NCBI GenBank assembly: GCA_002292345.1
Contig: DBBT01000086.1
Coordinates: 1 to 10,173 of the forward strand
Length of the DNA: 10,173 bases
Direction: 5' to 3'
DNA from: Opitutia bacterium UBA977
Lineage (GTDB): Bacteria; Verrucomicrobiota; Verrucomicrobiia; Opitutales; Coraliomargaritaceae
The position numbers and the translations under genes are program-made. The notes beneath the pieces are model-generated. The model ran no database searches. It was not told the origin of the DNA and worked only from the letters and a program-made list of their open reading frames with translations. Positions within the stretch are counted from its first letter, which is position 1; each line of letters begins with the position of its first letter. Below are positions 6,864 through 10,173 of the stretch, one piece after another.

Positions 6864-7865
6864 ATGGGTCGTCGCTTTTCTTTCAAATCTTACCAGAGAA
6901 CCTTCGCTAAGCCGCTTTGCACCGCGCTTGGCGAGTGGTCTGTGCGTGAAGGCTTTATTGTCCGCGTGGAGGATGAATCTGGGCTGGGATATGGTGAGAT
7001 TGCACCAATTCCGCAGTTTGGCAGCGAGACGCTGATTGCGGCTGAAGCATATTTGCAGCGCTTGCGGATCGATTCTAGCTTGGCTGAAGATGCGTCGGCT
7101 TTAGCGGCGTTACCTTGTTGTGCCTTCGGAGTGAGTGCGGCGCTGGCGGTGGAGCCATCGGCACGAAGACGTGATTATTCAGTCGCAGCGCTATTACCTG
7201 CCGGCCGCGCGGCGCTTTCAACCTTGGCAGATAAATTATCTGCCGGATACAAATCGTTTAAATGGAAGATCGGTGTTGAACCCGTGGTGGCGGAGCAGGC
7301 CATTTTTCGCGAATTGATGGTGCTGCTGCCGGTTGGCGGCCGGCTGCGGTTGGATGCGAATGGCGGATTTTCGATGGCTACGTTGCAGAGTTGGTTGCGA
7401 GTCTTACAACAATTCCCGAAGCAAGTGGAGTATTTGGAGCAACCGTTGGCAGTCGGTCAGGAAGCTGCAATGGCGCAGCTTGCAGAGTCCTCGTCTGTGC
7501 CGATTGCTCTGGATGAGTCGCTACATAGTCATGGCGGATTGCGTTGGTTCGAGGCGGGCGCATGGTCGGGGCCGTTGGTTGTGAAGCCTGCGTTGATGGG
7601 CGCTGCTGGTACACTGATTGAGCGCTTGCGGCCAGTTGCGTCGCAGGTGGTCCTCTCCTCGGTGTTTGAGACAGCAGTCGGCTTAGAAAATACGCTGCGA
7701 ATTGCCGATCAATTACCTAATTATTCGCTAGCGATTGGGTTTGATACTTTAGCAGCGTTTGCCGATAGTCTACCATCTCAGAAATCCGCGCCTATTCTTC
7801 GTGCGGTTGAACGCACCAGATTGAGTCCTGAAACGATATGGAAACAGCTCCAAAATTTGACCTAG
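6864..7865 (+). CDS. menC: o-Succinylbenzoate synthase
   Basis: This enolase-superfamily enzyme dehydrates SHCHC to o-succinylbenzoate in menaquinone (or phylloquinone) synthesis. From the ATG at 6864 the protein has 333 residues. The superfamily's catalytic layout is complete: KWK (133-135) with base Lys135, metal ligands Asp164 (LDANG), Glu192 (LEQP) and Asp217 (LDES), and the opposite base Lys241 (VVKPALMG). The N-terminal capping domain shows [23 protein letters not shown] (29-50, MenC-like). I prefer 6864 over the in-frame ATG at 6795: the upstream choice would overlap the guaB start, the extra 23 residues are not family-like, and GGGG lies just before 6864. The next gene, menE, starts inside its last codons. 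Short MenC proteins resemble other muconate-lactonizing and dipeptide-epimerase enzymes, but the menE neighbour settles the call. Confidence 0.9.
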   Translation: MGRRFSFKSYQRTFAKPLCTALGEWSVREGFIVRVEDESGLGYGEIAPIPQFGSETLIAAEAYLQRLRIDSSLAEDASALAALPCCAFGVSAALAVEPSARRRDYSVAALLPAGRAALSTLADKLSAGYKSFKWKIGVEPVVAEQAIFRELMVLLPVGGRLRLDANGGFSMATLQSWLRVLQQFPKQVEYLEQPLAVGQEAAMAQLAESSSVPIALDESLHSHGGLRWFEAGAWSGPLVVKPALMGAAGTLIERLRPVASQVVLSSVFETAVGLENTLRIADQLPNYSLAIGFDTLAAFADSLPSQKSAPILRAVERTRLSPETIWKQLQNLT

Positions 7866-9217
7866 AGGCGTTGAAGCGTTATTGGATCGGAGGGATCGCT
7901 GGGGAGAATTTATTTCGGCGGGCGCTACGCCGCGTTGCGCAAATCGAACAGGCAGGCGAGCAAGCACAGACGCGCGGCGTGATGATTCTGGAGCACGATC
8001 CACTACGCTTTGCAGCGGCTTTTTTTGCGTCGGTGCACTCGGGCGTGCCAGTGATCTTAGCAAACCCGAAGTGGCGACGCCTCGAGTGGGAGAGGGTGGT
8101 AAAGCTAGTCAACCCTGCAGTGATTTTTGGTCAGTCGCCAATTTCTGAACAAGCGCGGGCGGGCATTCAGCACCCCAAGCCAGGAGCCATTCTGATTCCG
8201 ACTGGGGGTAGCACTGGGGGAGTGAAGTTTGCGATTCACAAATGGAGCACCTTGGAGGCTGCGTGCGAAGGCTTGAGCTCGTTCATCGGCCCTGGCCCAA
8301 TCAATTCTTGCTGCGTGCTGCCTTTATATCATGTGAGTGGATTAATGCAGTTGGTGCGTTCGTTTGTGTCCGAAGGGCAAATCGCATTTCCCAAATTTAA
8401 AGCCCTGCAGGCTGGGGATTTCCCCGCGTTCGAGGCAAATTCAATGTGTCTTTCGCTGGTGCCGACACAGTTGCAGCGATTGATGGCGCAGAAGCGGATC
8501 GCGGATCGATTGATGACGATGCGGGCTATTTTTGTGGGCGGTGCCCCTTTGCCAGGATCTGTCGAGGAGCGCGCGCGGGAATTAAACCTACCGGTGGTCT
8601 TGAGCTATGGAATGACTGAAACTGCGGCGATGGTCGCGGCATTGCCACCAGATGAATTTCTTGCTGGGAATACCAATGCCGGCAGACCATTAAATCATGC
8701 TTTAATTAAAGTGATTCGTAATGATGGCAGCGTCTGTCCAGTCGGCGAAACTGGGCATATTCGGATCAATGCGCGTTCGCTGTTTGAGGGCTACCACGGC
8801 CGTGCTGGAGGTGTTTCAAAGCTAGGTTTTTTGAGCGACGATGAAGGCTATTTCGATTCGCTTGGACGGCTTCATATCGTCGGACGCAGTGATCGCCTAA
8901 TCGTAAGTGGTGGTGAAAAAGTCGACCCGCAAGAGGTGGAGCGGGCAATTATCGAGTCAGGTGCCGTGGAGCAGGTGTTGGTGATTGGTTGGCCTGACTC
9001 TGAGTGGGGGCAAAAGCTTGTTGCTTTTTATGTCCCGTCGATAGTGGAAAGTCATGAGGGCAAGTGGGAAGAGGAGCTGCGCGCAGACTTAGCTAATTAT
9101 AAGATCCCGAAGCAGATGATTCAGGTGCCGATCTTACCGCTGGATGAACGCGGCAAGGTGGATCGTAAATTGATGGAGTTGCTAATCGCCAACAGTATGC
9201 TAAAACTCGAAGGGTAG
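7838..9217 (+). CDS. menE: o-Succinylbenzoate--CoA ligase
   Basis: An acyl-CoA synthetase (ANL superfamily) that activates o-succinylbenzoate to its CoA thioester through an acyl-adenylate, the step after MenC. At 459 residues the length is normal. Motifs: the phosphate loop [10 protein letters not shown] (121-130) with FAIHKW just after, [11 protein letters not shown] (161-171), GGAPLPG (234-240), SYGMTET (256-262), the hinge [20 protein letters not shown] (349-368) and catalytic Lys440 in RGKVDRK. The PTGGSTG loop with FAIHKW and HVSGLMQ resembles the form I know from cyanobacterial MenE rather than the Bacillus form. The start overlaps the menC end by 28 nt in another frame, implying translational coupling. 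The other men genes (menF, D, H, B, A) are not in the window. Confidence 0.92.
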   Translation: METAPKFDLEALKRYWIGGIAGENLFRRALRRVAQIEQAGEQAQTRGVMILEHDPLRFAAAFFASVHSGVPVILANPKWRRLEWERVVKLVNPAVIFGQSPISEQARAGIQHPKPGAILIPTGGSTGGVKFAIHKWSTLEAACEGLSSFIGPGPINSCCVLPLYHVSGLMQLVRSFVSEGQIAFPKFKALQAGDFPAFEANSMCLSLVPTQLQRLMAQKRIADRLMTMRAIFVGGAPLPGSVEERARELNLPVVLSYGMTETAAMVAALPPDEFLAGNTNAGRPLNHALIKVIRNDGSVCPVGETGHIRINARSLFEGYHGRAGGVSKLGFLSDDEGYFDSLGRLHIVGRSDRLIVSGGEKVDPQEVERAIIESGAVEQVLVIGWPDSEWGQKLVAFYVPSIVESHEGKWEEELRADLANYKIPKQMIQVPILPLDERGKVDRKLMELLIANSMLKLEG

Positions 9218-9265
9218 TGCGAGCGAGCATTGCATTTTTGGCCAGAGGGCACAGCTTATCCGCAT

Positions 9266-10173
9266 ATGAATAAAGCGGACATCGTTGACGTGTTGGAGGA
9301 CATTGCCGTCCTTCTCGAACTCAAAGGGGAAAACCCGTTTAAAATTCGGGCCTATTCGACCGGTGCGCGAGTGCTAGAAACGATGGAAGCCGACCTTGGC
9401 GAATTGATCGAAGCTGGGGAATTGAGTGGGGTGAAAGGCATCGGCTCGGCGCTTGTTGAAAAGATTGAAACACTGCATGCCACGGGTGAGTTGGCTTATT
9501 ATACAGAGCTGCGCGGCTCGGTGGCGCCAGGCCTGATTGCGATGTTGGATATCCCTGGGCTTGGCGGTAAAAAGGTTAAGAAACTGCACGATGCGTTGGC
9601 GGTGGAATCGATCGCAGCATTGAAGGCGGCTTGTGAGTCGGGTGAAGTTGAGGCGCTCAAAGGGTTTGGCAAAAAGTCTGCTGAGAAGATTTTGACTGGG
9701 ATCGCGAATCGTGCGGCCTATGCGAAGCGGCACCATTGGTGGACCGCTAGGGAAGTGGCGCAGCCGATTCTCGAAGGTCTGCGTGGATTGCCTCAGACTG
9801 AACGTGCTGAGGTCGCGGGGAGTTTACGCCGCTTGCGCGAGACGGTTGGCGATTTGGATTTTATTGTGGCTTCGGCTGATCCGCAGCCGGTGATGGATTG
9901 GTTTGTCACACAGCCTGCCGTTGCAGAAGTGACGGCGCATGGGGCGACTAAGTCGAGTGTGCGCTTCGAAGGGGGCTTGCAGGCTGACTTACGGGTGGTA
10001 CCAGCCGAGCAGTTTGCCTTCGCCCTACATCATTTTACTGGCTCGAAGGATCATAACGTGGCGATGCGGCAACGCGCCTTGGCGCGTGGCTATAGTTTAA
10101 GTGAGTGGGGCTTGATGGAGAAGGGTGAGGAGAGAGATCTGAAAACTGTTCCGAGGAGCGAAGCGACGACAAG
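9266..10173 (+). CDS. polX: DNA polymerase family X (PolX), N-terminal part, cut by window end
   Basis: Bacterial PolX is a repair/gap-filling polymerase with a C-terminal PHP 3'-5' exonuclease domain. Here 302 codons of the polymerase part are present and open to the edge. The protein begins with the family's helical 8-kDa region ([16 protein letters not shown], 23-38). Helix-hairpin-helix-like elements follow at [13 protein letters not shown] (55-67), [12 protein letters not shown] (96-107) and [12 protein letters not shown] (131-142). The nucleotidyltransferase core follows: [15 protein letters not shown] (185-199) with metal ligands Asp196 and Asp198, and Asp241 in [25 protein letters not shown] (257-275) and SEWGL (279-283) close the core. 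The PHP domain would lie beyond the window. The last codons coincide with repeat copy 2. menE ends 48 bp upstream; no Shine-Dalgarno is seen. Confidence 0.92.
   Translation, partial: MNKADIVDVLEDIAVLLELKGENPFKIRAYSTGARVLETMEADLGELIEAGELSGVKGIGSALVEKIETLHATGELAYYTELRGSVAPGLIAMLDIPGLGGKKVKKLHDALAVESIAALKAACESGEVEALKGFGKKSAEKILTGIANRAAYAKRHHWWTAREVAQPILEGLRGLPQTERAEVAGSLRRLRETVGDLDFIVASADPQPVMDWFVTQPAVAEVTAHGATKSSVRFEGGLQADLRVVPAEQFAFALHHFTGSKDHNVAMRQRALARGYSLSEWGLMEKGEERDLKTVPRSEATT
10142..10173. repeat. Dispersed 32-bp repeat, copy 2 (inside polX)
   Basis: Second copy of the repeat seen at 5182-5213 (28/32 identical, no gaps), reaching the window edge and possibly continuing. It is read in the polX frame as [10 protein letters not shown] (codons 293-302), directly after [14 protein letters not shown]. 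In other PolX proteins this region is a variable linker between the polymerase core and the segment leading to the PHP domain, so an added peptide could be tolerated. Confidence 0.75.

Overview
The window is a compact stretch of bacterial housekeeping metabolism: about 50% GC by eye, nine intact or partial protein genes plus one gene fragment, and no gap over 135 bp. I see no tRNA, rRNA, CRISPR array, transposase or phage gene. The gene content fits a Verrucomicrobiota-type bacterium, possibly Opitutae/Puniceicoccales-like: a diaminopimelate aminotransferase-type N-terminus, a long divergent PurA, a divergent IMP dehydrogenase, a cyanobacterial-flavoured MenE and few Shine-Dalgarno sites. This assignment is inference from protein style, not proof.

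Layout. (1) 1-74, minus: the first 24 codons of a probable LL-diaminopimelate aminotransferase, divergent from panC across 126 bp. (2) 201-3263, plus: panC (pantothenate/CoA), nadB (NAD) and a YjbQ/UPF0047 gene, each separated by a 78-132 bp gap. (3) 6806-3281, minus: guaB, purA and a small NTF2/SnoaL-like gene, probably one transcript, converging on yjbQ with only 17 bp between stops. GuaB and PurA are the two enzymes that compete for IMP, sending it to GMP or AMP. (4) 6864-9217, plus: menC and menE, overlapping by 28 nt, which carry out successive steps of menaquinone (or phylloquinone-type) synthesis. They are divergent from guaB across 57 bp that hold two palindromes. (5) 9266 to the window end, plus: the polymerase half of a family X DNA polymerase (PolX), cut by the window edge.

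The most unusual signal is a 32-bp dispersed repeat present twice (28/32 identical). One copy forms most of the guaB-purA spacer and purA leader (5182-5213). The other lies in frame inside polX at the very end of the window (10142-10173), in a region where PolX proteins normally have a variable linker. This resembles small repeats that insert into protein-coding genes, such as Rickettsia palindromic elements, and may be a lineage-specific repeat family. Secondary points are the unusual PurA and GuaB active-site neighbourhoods. I found no convincing new defence or mobile system.
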